Shown here: piece after piece, positions 18,277 through 26,619 of the stretch | How positions within the stretch are numbered: the stretch's first letter is position 1 | How the letters are laid out: each line of letters starts with the position of its first letter | Assembly: GCA_016703525.1 (NCBI GenBank) | Contig: JADJBW010000002.1 | Coordinates: 1-64,000 of the forward strand | Direction: 5' to 3' | DNA: 64,000 nt | Source of the DNA: Actinomycetota bacterium | GTDB lineage: Bacteria; Actinomycetota; Acidimicrobiia; Acidimicrobiales; Microtrichaceae | Notes under the pieces: model-generated | What the model was told of the DNA's origin: nothing | The model's input: only the letters and a program-made list of their open reading frames with translations | Databases searched by the model: none | Position numbers and translations under genes: made by a program

Positions 18277-19389
18277 GTGGAGACACAGGCAGCGGTGCTG
18301 TGGGAGCAGGGTGGACCGTGGAGCGTCGAGACGATCACGCTCGATCCGCCCAAGGCCGGCGAGGTCCTCGTGGAGATGACCGCCTCGGGCATGTGCCACT
18401 CCGACGACCACGCGCGCACCGGCGACCTGCCTGCGATCACCCCGCTCATCGGCGGGCACGAGGGTGCCGGCATCGTGATGGAGGTCGGTGAGGGCGTGAC
18501 GCGCGTCGCCCCGGGCGACCACGTCGTGTTCAGCTTCGTGCCGGCCTGTGGCCACTGCCAGAGCTGCGCCGACGGACACTCCAACCTGTGCGACAACGGC
18601 GCCGCGCTGCTCGTGGGCGCCCAGCTCGACGGCACCACCCGTCATCACGCAGCCGACGGCACCGACCTGTGGACGATGGTCTGCCTCGGCACGTTCTCCA
18701 AGCACACCGTCGTGAACGAGATGTCGTGCGTGAAGATCGAGGACGACATCCCGCTGGAGCTGGCATGCCTCGTCGGCTGCGGCGTCACCACCGGCTGGGG
18801 GTCGTCGGTCTACGCCGCCGAGATCAAGCCGGGCGACAACGTGGCGGTGATCGGTGTCGGTGGTATCGGTGCCGCAGCGGTGCAGGGTGCCCGACTCGCC
18901 GGCGCACGCACCATCGTCGCCATCGACCCCGTCGAGTTCAAGCGCGAGCAGGCCACCAAGTTCGGCGCGACGCACACGGCGTCGAACCTGGGCGAGGCGT
19001 TCGGGCTGATCCAAGAGCTCACCTGGGGCCGCATGTGCGACAAGATCGTGTGTGCCGTCGGCGTCGGCCAGGGTGACCAGATCGCCGCGATCATGCAGCT
19101 CTGCGCCAAGCGCGGCCGCGTCGTCGTCACCAACATCCACTCCGCCAACGAGGGCCAGATCAGCATTTCGTTGTGTGACCTCACGCTCATGGAGAAGCAG
19201 ATCGTCGGCACCATCTTCGGATCGGCAAACCCCAACTCCGACATCCCGCGCCTGATGCATCTCTACCGCAGCGGCCAGCTCGACCTGGCCGGCATGGTCA
19301 CCCGCGAGTACGCCCTCGAGGACATCAACCAGGGCTTCGACGACATGCTCAACGGCCGCAACATCCGCGGGGTGCTTCGCTACCGCTGA
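18277..19389 (+). CDS. Zinc-dependent alcohol dehydrogenase (MDR family, NDMA-dependent type)
   Basis: 370 aa. The catalytic zinc site includes GMCHSDDH (Cys) and GGHEGAG (His/Glu). The structural zinc is bound by the four cysteines of PACGHCQSCADGHSNLC. The NAD fold shows VAVIGVGGIGAAAVQGARLA and ends near IVAIDP. Its pattern (insertion after the structural zinc, CGVTTGWGSSV) fits actinobacterial NDMA-dependent alcohol dehydrogenases, which keep the nicotinamide tightly bound; that assignment is from family resemblance. GTG 18277 has GAGGAG just upstream. Confidence 0.88.
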   Translation: METQAAVLWEQGGPWSVETITLDPPKAGEVLVEMTASGMCHSDDHARTGDLPAITPLIGGHEGAGIVMEVGEGVTRVAPGDHVVFSFVPACGHCQSCADGHSNLCDNGAALLVGAQLDGTTRHHAADGTDLWTMVCLGTFSKHTVVNEMSCVKIEDDIPLELACLVGCGVTTGWGSSVYAAEIKPGDNVAVIGVGGIGAAAVQGARLAGARTIVAIDPVEFKREQATKFGATHTASNLGEAFGLIQELTWGRMCDKIVCAVGVGQGDQIAAIMQLCAKRGRVVVTNIHSANEGQISISLCDLTLMEKQIVGTIFGSANPNSDIPRLMHLYRSGQLDLAGMVTREYALEDINQGFDDMLNGRNIRGVLRYR

Positions 19390-19394
19390 GCAGG

Positions 19395-19435
19395 GCGGCG
19401 ACCGCGAGTTCTTACACACTTCTCGCGGTCGCCGC
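19395..19435 (+). terminator. Long hairpin after the alcohol dehydrogenase gene
   Basis: GCGGCGACCGCGAG at 19395-19408 pairs perfectly with CTCGCGGTCGCCGC at 19422-19435: a 14-bp stem with a 13-nt loop (TTCTTACACACTT), 6 bp after the stop. No U-run follows, so it may be a Rho-independent-like hairpin or a processing stem. The right arm can also pair with 19443-19452, giving two alternative structures. Confidence 0.6.
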
Positions 19436-19508
19436 GCACGGTCGCGGCGACCGGTGCGCCACAGTGATCGATGCCAGACCTGCCGATCACGCACGAGGAG
19501 CACACCTG

Positions 19509-20168
19509 ATGAACAAGAAGCTCGCGACGCTGGGGGCGGCCGCCGGACTCACACTGGGAGCCACGGCGATCGTCGTCGGAGCAGGAGCCGGGGCCGAAGA
19601 TTCCGTGACGGTCCGCGCCGGCGCGCCTGCCGTGGCCGGAGCGACGGGCAGCACGGGCGCGACCGGTGCGACGGGTGAGCGCGGTCGTGGCTCCGATCGA
19701 TCCGATCGGCCCGATCCGGCGTCCCGCCTCGGCGAGATCCTGGCGCCGCTCGTGAAGGACAAGACCATCAACCAGAGCCAGGCCGACGCTGTCGTGAAGG
19801 CGATCACCGACGCGGGCCCCGGCCCCGGTGGTCAAGGCCCCGGCGGTGATCGGATGCGCGGTCAGGGGATGGGCGGCGGACACGGGCGCCCCGGGCTCGA
19901 TGCGGCGGCCACGGCGCTCGGAATGACCGTCGACGAGCTTCGCACGCAGCTCGAGTCCGGCACGTCGATCGCGGAGATCGCGACGACCAAATCGATCGAT
20001 GTGAACACGATCATCGATGCGCTGGTGGCCGAAGCGAAGACCCACCTCGATCAGGCCGTCGCGGATGGCAAGGTCACCCAGGACGAGGCGACGAAACGAC
20101 TCGACGACATGCGCACGCGGATCACCGCCATGGTCAACGGCGAGGCTCCGGCTCGCCCCAAGCGGTAG
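19509..20168 (+). CDS. Secreted protein with short collagen-like tract
   Basis: 219 aa. An N-terminal signal peptide (MNKKLATLGAAAGLTLGATA) is followed by a Gly-X-Y run, GATGSTGATGATGERGRG, around residues 44-61. A helical region follows (LAPLVKDKTINQSQADAVVK), then a Gly/Pro/Met-rich loop, then LDAAATALGMTVDELRTQLE and SIAEIATTKSIDVNTIIDAL, which repeat a pattern seen in secreted actinobacterial proteins with paired helices. I do not recognise a function. It stands alone between a hairpin and a convergent thioesterase gene. Confidence 0.7.
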   Translation: MNKKLATLGAAAGLTLGATAIVVGAGAGAEDSVTVRAGAPAVAGATGSTGATGATGERGRGSDRSDRPDPASRLGEILAPLVKDKTINQSQADAVVKAITDAGPGPGGQGPGGDRMRGQGMGGGHGRPGLDAAATALGMTVDELRTQLESGTSIAEIATTKSIDVNTIIDALVAEAKTHLDQAVADGKVTQDEATKRLDDMRTRITAMVNGEAPARPKR

Positions 20169-20176
20169 GTCCCGAC

Positions 20177-20584
20177 CTACAGGGTGAAGGTCGTGAAGGT
20201 CCCCGAGCCCGTGGCGATCAGCCGATCGTCGGCGTCGCGGACCTGCCCGTCGAGATGGATGACGTGACGGCCGGCCTTCACCACCTCGACGGTCGCGGTG
20301 AGCGATCCGGCGGCCGCGGGGCGGATGAAGCGGGTCTGTAGGTCGACCGAGGTGCAATAGGTGCCGTCGGGGAGGACCGACATGGCGGCGCTTCCCATCG
20401 CTGTGTCGAGGAGTGCGAACAGCACGGCGCCGTGCACCACGCCGTTCGGGTTCAGGTGGGCGGAGCCGACAGCGATTGTCGCCGATGCGGCGCCGGCGCC
20501 CGGCGACGATACGTCCATCGCCAGGAACCGCCGAAGCGGGAAGTCGCCGTAGGCGGTGTCGGACTCGGCGTCGGCGTCGGTCAT
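20177..20584 (-). CDS. PaaI-family hotdog thioesterase
   Basis: 135 aa. The PaaI signature LNPNGVVHGAVLFALLDTAM contains the conserved His-Gly and the acidic residue on the hotdog helix, and TSVDLQTRFIRPAAAGSLTA is the usual second motif. Such enzymes hydrolyse acyl- or aryl-CoA thioesters; the substrate is not evident. ATG 20584 was chosen; the frame is open further upstream into unconserved sequence. It diverges from the HD-GYP gene. Confidence 0.88.
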   Translation of the reverse strand: MTDADAESDTAYGDFPLRRFLAMDVSSPGAGAASATIAVGSAHLNPNGVVHGAVLFALLDTAMGSAAMSVLPDGTYCTSVDLQTRFIRPAAAGSLTATVEVVKAGRHVIHLDGQVRDADDRLIATGSGTFTTFTL

Positions 20585-20631
20585 GCCGCATTTTCGCTCA
20601 AGGGCGGTGACGCGCGTGTCGATGTTGGCCC

Positions 20632-22497
20632 ATGCCCGAAGCGGCCGCGCCTGGAAGCGATCCCCGAGCGACGATGGAGGAGCGAACGTGGCGCGCCCGT
20701 CCGGCGGTCGCGTTTGCCGTACGCGCCGCAGTGCTGGTGGCCCCGCTCTCGCTGGGGTGCCTCGCGTCGGTGCTCGCGAACCGGCGGCTCCCACTGCCGG
20801 GCTCCGCGTGGAGTGCGGTGTTGCGCACGATCGCGATCGTCGCGACGTCCACGCTCGTGGTGGTCGCGATCGATCGCTTCGCACGTCGGCTCCTGCCGCT
20901 CGCAGCGTTGATGCGGCTGTCGCTCGTCTTCCCCGACCACGCGCCGTCACGGTTCCGCGCCGCGCTTCGAGCCGGGAGCAGCCGCCGGCTCGAGCGCATG
21001 GTCGAACAGGCTCGCACCGACGGGCTGCCGAGCGACCCCGGGACCGCAGCGCGTCACGTGGTGGAGATGATCGGGGCGATCGGCGACCACGACCGTCGAA
21101 CCCGGGGCCATTCCGAGCGCGTCCGCCTCTACGCCGACCTGCTCGGCGAGGAGCTGCACCTCTCGAGCGACGATCGACAGAAGCTGCAGTGGGGCGCGCT
21201 GCTCCACGACCTCGGCAAGCTGATGGTGCCCGCCGAGATCCTCAACAAGCGAGGCCGTCCCGACCCGGCCGAGTGGAAGGTGATCGAGGCGCATCCCGCC
21301 GCAGGAATGCGCCTGATCGAGCCGCTGCGCGAGTACCTGGGCGAGTGGGTCTATGCGATCGGTGGGCATCATGAGAAGTGGGACGGATCCGGGTATCCGC
21401 TGGGCCTGCGCGGCAGCTCGATTCCGCGTGCCGCCGCGATCGTTGCCGTCGCGGACTCGTTCGAAGTGATGACCTCGGTGCGCTCCTACAAGAAGTCGAT
21501 GCCGCTGGCCGAGGCCCGCGCCGAGCTCACCCGTTGCGCCGGGCGGCACTTCGACCCCGACGTGGTCCGCGCGTTCCTGAACATCTCGCTCGGCCACCTC
21601 CGCCTGGTGAGCGGGCCGATCGCCGCGTTGGCGCACCTGCCGTTCATCGGGCAGCTCACGCAGCTCCCGACGGCGGTTGAAGCGGTGCGGGCCGCCGGCG
21701 GTGCCGTGCTGGTGCCCGCCGCCGCGGTCGTCACCGCGACGGCCATGACCGTCGCGCCAGTGCCCGCGCCGAGCACCGACTCGACGATCGCGTCCGGAAC
21801 CGTGCCTACGGAATTGGCGGCGACCGAGCCGCCGGAATCGGCCGCCGTGGTGTCGGGCGCGACCGAGGGCGGCCGTGGCGGTCTCGCCGAGCCGGTGCCG
21901 TCGACGACGCCCGATGGGGCGCCGACCGGAGGCACGCCCACAGACGAGCCCGTTTCGGGTGCGGCGTCCGAGACGACGACCACCTCGATCGCTGCGGGGG
22001 CGCAAGAGTCGCCCGCGGTCACCGCGGCGTCGCCGGCCCTGCCTCCCACAACGGCGGCGCGAACCGCACCGGAGCCGCCGGCTCCGATGGCATCCCCGGC
22101 GGTGACTGCGCCACCACCGTCGACGGCCGCGCCAACGGCCACCTCACCGCCCTCGTCCGCGCCGCCGGTCACGACGATCCCGCCGTCGGGTTCGAGCTTC
22201 ACCATGCGGGTCTCGACCAACTCGTGGCGCCTGTCGTCGAGCAATCTCAACGGCGCCGGCTTCGCCCCGGGCACCAAGGTCTACATCTTCTCGCCGTCTG
22301 CATTCACCGAGGTCACCTACACCTACCCGGGGGGAACCCGCCGGGTGACGACCTTCCCCTTCGACATGGTCGGCGGATCGTGGAGCGGCGCGACGGCGTA
22401 CACCGTGCCCTCCACGCCCGGGACCTACACCGTCACGGCGACCGCCAAGGGCTGGTCGAAGAACTACAGCGCGACGGCGACGTTTACCGTCACCTGA
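20632..22497 (+). CDS. Membrane HD-GYP phosphodiesterase with secreted stalk and Ig-like tip
   Basis: 621 aa with an unusual layout. Two membrane helices lie at about 24-50 and 60-82. An HD-GYP domain (about 145-310) shows LHDLGKLMVPAEIL (HD at 192-193) and HHEKWDGSGYPLGL (GYP at 254-256), which hydrolyse cyclic-di-GMP in known members. A third hydrophobic segment is at about 355-375. Then follow about 135 residues of Pro/Thr/Ala/Ser stalk and a C-terminal beta domain (FTMRVSTNSWRLSSSNL to ATATFTVT). I infer a cytoplasmic enzyme joined to an outside sensor or anchor. An alternative start is ATG 20674. Confidence 0.85.
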   Translation: MPEAAAPGSDPRATMEERTWRARPAVAFAVRAAVLVAPLSLGCLASVLANRRLPLPGSAWSAVLRTIAIVATSTLVVVAIDRFARRLLPLAALMRLSLVFPDHAPSRFRAALRAGSSRRLERMVEQARTDGLPSDPGTAARHVVEMIGAIGDHDRRTRGHSERVRLYADLLGEELHLSSDDRQKLQWGALLHDLGKLMVPAEILNKRGRPDPAEWKVIEAHPAAGMRLIEPLREYLGEWVYAIGGHHEKWDGSGYPLGLRGSSIPRAAAIVAVADSFEVMTSVRSYKKSMPLAEARAELTRCAGRHFDPDVVRAFLNISLGHLRLVSGPIAALAHLPFIGQLTQLPTAVEAVRAAGGAVLVPAAAVVTATAMTVAPVPAPSTDSTIASGTVPTELAATEPPESAAVVSGATEGGRGGLAEPVPSTTPDGAPTGGTPTDEPVSGAASETTTTSIAAGAQESPAVTAASPALPPTTAARTAPEPPAPMASPAVTAPPPSTAAPTATSPPSSAPPVTTIPPSGSSFTMRVSTNSWRLSSSNLNGAGFAPGTKVYIFSPSAFTEVTYTYPGGTRRVTTFPFDMVGGSWSGATAYTVPSTPGTYTVTATAKGWSKNYSATATFTVT

Positions 22498-22556
22498 GCG
22501 GTCAGCCGCTTGAGCGGTCGGCCACCTGAGCGGTCAGCCGCCTGATCGGTCAGCCG
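22493..22556. repeat. Four 16-bp tandem repeats across two convergent stop codons
   Basis: Units are CCTGAGCGGTCAGCCG (22493), CTTGAGCGGTCGGCCA (22509), CCTGAGCGGTCAGCCG (22525) and CCTGATCGGTCAGCCG (22541). The TGA of the HD-GYP gene (22495-22497) is in unit 1, and the stop of the acylase gene (22552-22550) is in unit 4. Confidence 0.85.
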
Positions 22557-25066
22557 AAACCGACCACCTGCTGGAACGTCGGCCGGTTCACCCAACGCAT
22601 CGAGTCGGCGTTGGGGAGGAACGGGATGAACCGGATCCGCTCGAGGAGCGCCATTTTCGGTGCGCCGCCGGTGGATCGGCGGGCCGCGTCGAGCGTCGCC
22701 CACAGCACCGCTCGGCACCGGTCGAGCGACCCGCCCCCACACGCGATCGGCACGCCGGACGGCGTGGGCCGATCGCCGAGGACGCGGTGCAGGTCGCGCG
22801 CGAGCTGGCCGTGCCATCCGTAGCCGTAGGCGCTTCCCGTGAGCGATGGCGCATGGTCGACCGTCTTCGGCCGCCGAATCGGAGGGTCGAACGCGGGCCC
22901 GAGCGTCGGTGCGAACACCGCCTCGACGAGGCTCGGGAACCACGCGTCCATCACTGCGACGGTCGGATCGTCGTACCACCCGTCGCCCTCGACGTCGCGT
23001 CGGTGCGCCCCAGCGTCCTGCCAGCGGCGCAACGCGGCAACGGTCGAGGCCAGCTCGGCCGACGGCGCCGGGCCGCTGTCGAGCACGTCGAGCACCGGGC
23101 CGAGCACGGCAGCGCCGCGGAGATCGACCGTGGCCGCGTCCTGCGCGACCTGCACCACGTCGGCCGGGGTGGCATCGTGTAACTCCGCGGCGCGCGTCGC
23201 CAGCAGATCGACCCGCTGTACCTCGCCCGACGACCAGTCGTTGTCGGATTCACGCCAGCCGGGGGCGACCCGGTTGTTCCAGCTCACCGCGACCTCGCCG
23301 TCGTTCAACACCCGCTGGGGCTGGCGACTCCAGTCGAGTCGGCCGCGCCACTCCCACTCACCGGTGCCCCACGACGGCAGGTCGGGGTCGACGCCGGCGG
23401 CGCGGATCGGATACCAGCCGCTGTGGAAGTACGCGACATCGGCCGCGTCCACGTAGAGCCAGTTGAAGCTCATCGGCACCGCAGACATGGTCGCCGCGAA
23501 CGAGGCGGCCGAGGCGACGCCGTTGCGGTTGAGTGCCCAGAAGGCAGTCGTCGCGGCGGCCGTCTGGAAGCGGCTCATTCGTTGTCGGCTGATCGCAACG
23601 GGCTGCCCGGCCACGGTGCCCGTCCCCGCCACCGGGCCGTGCACGGTTCGCCAGGCCGTCATCGTCGCGGTGTCGGGCCGCGTCATGGCGACGCAGCGGC
23701 CCTCGAACAGGTAGGACCGCGAGGTCGTGCTCGGCGGCGAGCCGTCGGGTTCGCACAGCCGCTCGACGCGGGCATCGGAGAGATCCGAACCGCCCGCCGT
23801 GGCGGTCCACGCGTAGGAGCGGCCCCGGCCGATCACGACCCAGGGGCCGAGGCCCGGGAACGTCACGCCGCGGCTGTCGTAGCCGCCGCCCTGGAGTCCC
23901 ATCTCGAGCAGGAGCTGCGGTGCGAAGTACGACGACTGCGGGCCGCCGACGAGGATCGGGTGCCCGGAGGCGGAGCGGGCCCCGGTGACCGCGACGTAGT
24001 TCGACATGAGCGCGTCGCGAACCGGCGGCGTGGCGATGGGCGAATCTGGGATCGCGACCGCGGCCGGATCGATGGCTGCGTCGTGGGAACGCGTGCCATC
24101 GGCGGCCTCCATGATCGGTCCGTCGAACCGGTCGTTCACGTGCGTGGTGGAGCGGTCGTCGTGTGCGGTCCGGAGGTCGTCGAAGGTGGCGCGTCCCGCC
24201 GTGGCGCCGAGGCGTCGTTCGAGCGCCGTGAGCATCGTGGCGTTGCCGACCTCGTCGCCGCCGCCCGCGCCGAAGATGTCGTCGACGACGACCCCGACGG
24301 CCAACACGTCGGCGCGGGTCCAGTGTCGCCAGTGCAGCCCGGCGTCCACGACCTCCTGCGGGAAGGTGTTGGTGTCCAGCCAGAAGTTGATCCCGTCGAC
24401 GAACGCGTCGATCGCGGCCAGCATCCGCTGACCCTCCGGGCCGTGGTCGGCGACGGTGCGGTCGAGCGCTGCCTCCAACTCGGCGTCGGTGTAGTTGACC
24501 TGCGGGAGCGAGCCGATCTGGGCAAGCGCTCCGATGATGTCGGAGCCGCCCATCTCGATGGTCCCCGCACGCCCCAGAACCCGGCCGGCCTCGGCGATGA
24601 GGAGTCGGGTCTCGGCGACGACCCATCCGGCGCCCCAGGCCACCTGCTCGGCGGTGTCGCCATGCACGGTCGGGACGCCCCAGCGGTCCCAGCGCACCGA
24701 CACGCCGGGCGTCGGCGTGTCGGTGCGAACCGAGGCGGCCGACGCGTCGAGTCGAGCATCCTTGTAGTAGGCGGGCAGCGACTCGTCGGTGACCGTGCCG
24801 GTCGCCTGCGCCACCTCCAACCGGTCGTAGGCGGCGCGCTGATCGTCGAGGTGCGCCGTGGTGAACCCCGAGATGTTGCCGTTGCCCGGGGGCATGATCG
24901 AGCGGGAGACGAGCGCCGGATCATCGGCGGGCGGGGCGGGTTCGGGGTGGTCCGTTGAGGGCGGCCGCCCGGCGGGCGGCGCACCGCCGACACACCCCAC
25001 GGCAGTCATGGCGACGGCGACAGTGATCGCCGCTCCCGTGCATCGCAAACCGTGCGTTCGCCGCAT
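22550..25066 (-). CDS. Penicillin-acylase-family lipoprotein (Ntn hydrolase)
   Basis: 838 aa. A signal peptide ends at the lipobox TAVGCVGG (Cys about residue 25). The alpha-chain part contains VRWDRWGVPTVHG and QVAWGAGWVVAETRL. The autocatalytic N-terminal Ser of the beta chain is in ALMSNYVAVTGARSASG (Ser about 355), the expected Ser-Asn start of the family. Later motifs are GGPQSSYFAPQLLLEMGLQG, FNWLYVDAADVAYFHSG and VSWNNRVAPGW. Family members hydrolyse amides such as penicillin side chains or acyl-homoserine lactones. Here the product would sit outside the membrane. ATG 25066 has a GGGGGA upstream; ATGs at 25081 and 25090 are possible. Confidence 0.88.
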   Translation of the reverse strand: MRRTHGLRCTGAAITVAVAMTAVGCVGGAPPAGRPPSTDHPEPAPPADDPALVSRSIMPPGNGNISGFTTAHLDDQRAAYDRLEVAQATGTVTDESLPAYYKDARLDASAASVRTDTPTPGVSVRWDRWGVPTVHGDTAEQVAWGAGWVVAETRLLIAEAGRVLGRAGTIEMGGSDIIGALAQIGSLPQVNYTDAELEAALDRTVADHGPEGQRMLAAIDAFVDGINFWLDTNTFPQEVVDAGLHWRHWTRADVLAVGVVVDDIFGAGGGDEVGNATMLTALERRLGATAGRATFDDLRTAHDDRSTTHVNDRFDGPIMEAADGTRSHDAAIDPAAVAIPDSPIATPPVRDALMSNYVAVTGARSASGHPILVGGPQSSYFAPQLLLEMGLQGGGYDSRGVTFPGLGPWVVIGRGRSYAWTATAGGSDLSDARVERLCEPDGSPPSTTSRSYLFEGRCVAMTRPDTATMTAWRTVHGPVAGTGTVAGQPVAISRQRMSRFQTAAATTAFWALNRNGVASAASFAATMSAVPMSFNWLYVDAADVAYFHSGWYPIRAAGVDPDLPSWGTGEWEWRGRLDWSRQPQRVLNDGEVAVSWNNRVAPGWRESDNDWSSGEVQRVDLLATRAAELHDATPADVVQVAQDAATVDLRGAAVLGPVLDVLDSGPAPSAELASTVAALRRWQDAGAHRRDVEGDGWYDDPTVAVMDAWFPSLVEAVFAPTLGPAFDPPIRRPKTVDHAPSLTGSAYGYGWHGQLARDLHRVLGDRPTPSGVPIACGGGSLDRCRAVLWATLDAARRSTGGAPKMALLERIRFIPFLPNADSMRWVNRPTFQQVVGFG

Positions 25067-25112
25067 CGACCGTTCCCCCATCCACCCCATCGGACGCGGG
25101 CACGGTAGCGGA

Positions 25113-25499
25113 TCAGTCGGGGAGCGCCTCGATCGCAGCGATGAGCTTGGCGGCAGCACCGTCCGCGAGCTCGGAGAAGGATGGATCGCTCATCATCGTC
25201 CGCGGGTCGGCGATGCTGACCCGGGTGCCGCTGTCGGTTGCGGCGAGCACCACGTTGCAGGGCAGCAGCAGCGCGACCGAGGGCTCGAGCCGGAGCGCCT
25301 GATCGGCGAAACCGGGGTTGCATGCGCCGAGGATCTTGAGTGGCGCCCGCTCGACGCCGATCTTGGCCTTGAGGGTCGCGGCGATGTCGATCTCGGTCAG
25401 GACCCCGAATCCCTGGTCGGCGAGCGCGGCGCGGATGGCCTGCTCGGCGTCGGCCATGGAGAGGGAAACGGTTCGTTCGATTGCTGGTGTCGCGGTCAT
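25113..25499 (-). CDS. DUF302-family protein
   Basis: 128 aa, a complete DUF302 domain: AEQAIRAALADQGFGVLTEI, DIAATLKAKIGVERAPLKIL, GACNPGFADQALRLEPSVAL and LLPCNVVLAATDSGTRVSIA. DUF302 proteins often travel with sulfur, copper or thiol-stress genes; their activity is not established. ATG 25499 has GAGGAGG nine bases upstream. The promoter carries an ATACCCC-GT-GGGGTAT palindrome shared with the thioredoxin gene of this window, which supports a common redox/thiol or copper response. Confidence 0.9.
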   Translation of the reverse strand: MTATPAIERTVSLSMADAEQAIRAALADQGFGVLTEIDIAATLKAKIGVERAPLKILGACNPGFADQALRLEPSVALLLPCNVVLAATDSGTRVSIADPRTMMSDPSFSELADGAAAKLIAAIEALPD

Positions 25500-25522
25500 C
25501 GCGGGCCTCCTCGTTCACCCAA

Positions 25523-25542
25523 GCATACCCCGTGGGGTATGC
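25523..25542. promoter_or_regulatory. CsoR/CstR-type operator upstream of DUF302
   Basis: GCATACCCC-GT-GGGGTATGC: two 9-bp arms in perfect inversion around 2 bp. The minus-strand -10 candidate TATGCT (25527-25522) overlaps the operator, so binding would block transcription. The arm sequence matches known CsoR/CstR-family sites and the site at 62052-62067. Confidence 0.75.
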
Positions 25543-25619
25543 CACGAGCCGGCGATCGGCCTCGACCCGCCTAGCGTGGTCGGTCGATCGCATCGACCGC
25601 ATCGACATGAGGAGTGGAC

Positions 25620-26582
25620 ATGGCTGGTGGCCTCGTTGGCCTGCTCGACGACATCGCGGCGCTGGCGAAGTTGGCGGCGGCCTCGATCGACGATGTCGGC
25701 GCCGCCGCCGGCCGTGCCAGCGTGAAGGCGGCGGGCGTCGTGGTCGACGACACGGCCGTCACGCCCGCGTACGTTCACGGCCTCGCCGCAGAGCGGGAGC
25801 TCCCGATCATCAAGCGGATCGCCAAGGGATCGTTGCGGAACAAGATCCTGATCATCCTGCCGATCGCGCTTGTGCTCAGCGCGATCGCACCGGTGCTGGT
25901 GGAGATCATCCTGATGTGCGGTGGCACGTACCTGGCCTTCGAGGGTGCCGAGAAGCTGCATCATCGGTTCTTCGCACACGACCCGGCCGACGACGACGAG
26001 GTGTCGGTGGCGGAGGCCGAGCAGACGTTCGGCCCCGAGCACGAGGAGCGCACGATCGCGGGTGCCATCCGCACCGACCTGATCCTGTCGGCCGAGATCA
26101 TGGTGATCTCGCTCAAGGAGGTGCTCGACGAGGGGATCGTCTCGCGGGCGATCATCCTGGCCATCGTGGCGGTCGTCATCACCGTCATCGTCTACGGCGT
26201 GGTCGCGTTGATCGTGAAGATGGACGACGCGGGGCTCCGGCTGGTGGAACGCGGCGGAGCGACCTCCGCTCGCCTCGGCCGCGGGTTGGTGACCTCCATG
26301 CCCAAGGTGCTCGCGACCCTGTCGAGCGTCGGAACGGTCGCGATGCTCTGGGTCGGCGGCCACATCCTGGTGGTGGGTAGTGCGGAGCTCGGATGGGAGG
26401 GGCCCGAGCATCTGGTGCACTCACTCGAGCACGGCGTCGACGACGTCGCCGGCATCGGTGGGGTGCTGGGTTGGTGCGTGAACACCCTCGCCTCGGCGAT
26501 CGTCGGTCTCGTCGTCGGGGTGGTCGTGGTCGCGGTCGCGACGGCGGTCCGGCGCCGCCGCGGGGTGGCCCCAGCGCACTGA
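25620..26582 (+). CDS. DUF808-family (YedI-like) membrane protein
   Basis: 320 aa. It starts with the family hallmark MAGGLVGLLDDIAALAKLAA and SIDDVGAAAGRASVKAAGVV. The family continues with VDDTAVTPAYVHGL and then ELPIIKRIAKGSLRNKILII. Membrane segments are visible at about 80-105, 170-200 and 215-240, with a last one near 285-310. The biochemical role of DUF808 is unknown. ATG 25620 is preceded by a GGAGTGG element and, 40 nt further up, a TAGCGT box, so this mRNA probably has a leader. Confidence 0.88.
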   Translation: MAGGLVGLLDDIAALAKLAAASIDDVGAAAGRASVKAAGVVVDDTAVTPAYVHGLAAERELPIIKRIAKGSLRNKILIILPIALVLSAIAPVLVEIILMCGGTYLAFEGAEKLHHRFFAHDPADDDEVSVAEAEQTFGPEHEERTIAGAIRTDLILSAEIMVISLKEVLDEGIVSRAIILAIVAVVITVIVYGVVALIVKMDDAGLRLVERGGATSARLGRGLVTSMPKVLATLSSVGTVAMLWVGGHILVVGSAELGWEGPEHLVHSLEHGVDDVAGIGGVLGWCVNTLASAIVGLVVGVVVVAVATAVRRRRGVAPAH

Positions 26583-26619
26583 CCGCCGGGGTCGGCGGGC
26601 GTGGGTGCGCTCGGCCCGT

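Noticed and set aside
23423..24958. Long plus-strand frame opposite the penicillin acylase
   Set aside because: Composition is Arg/Gly/Val-rich with no motif; the minus strand encodes a complete Ntn hydrolase.
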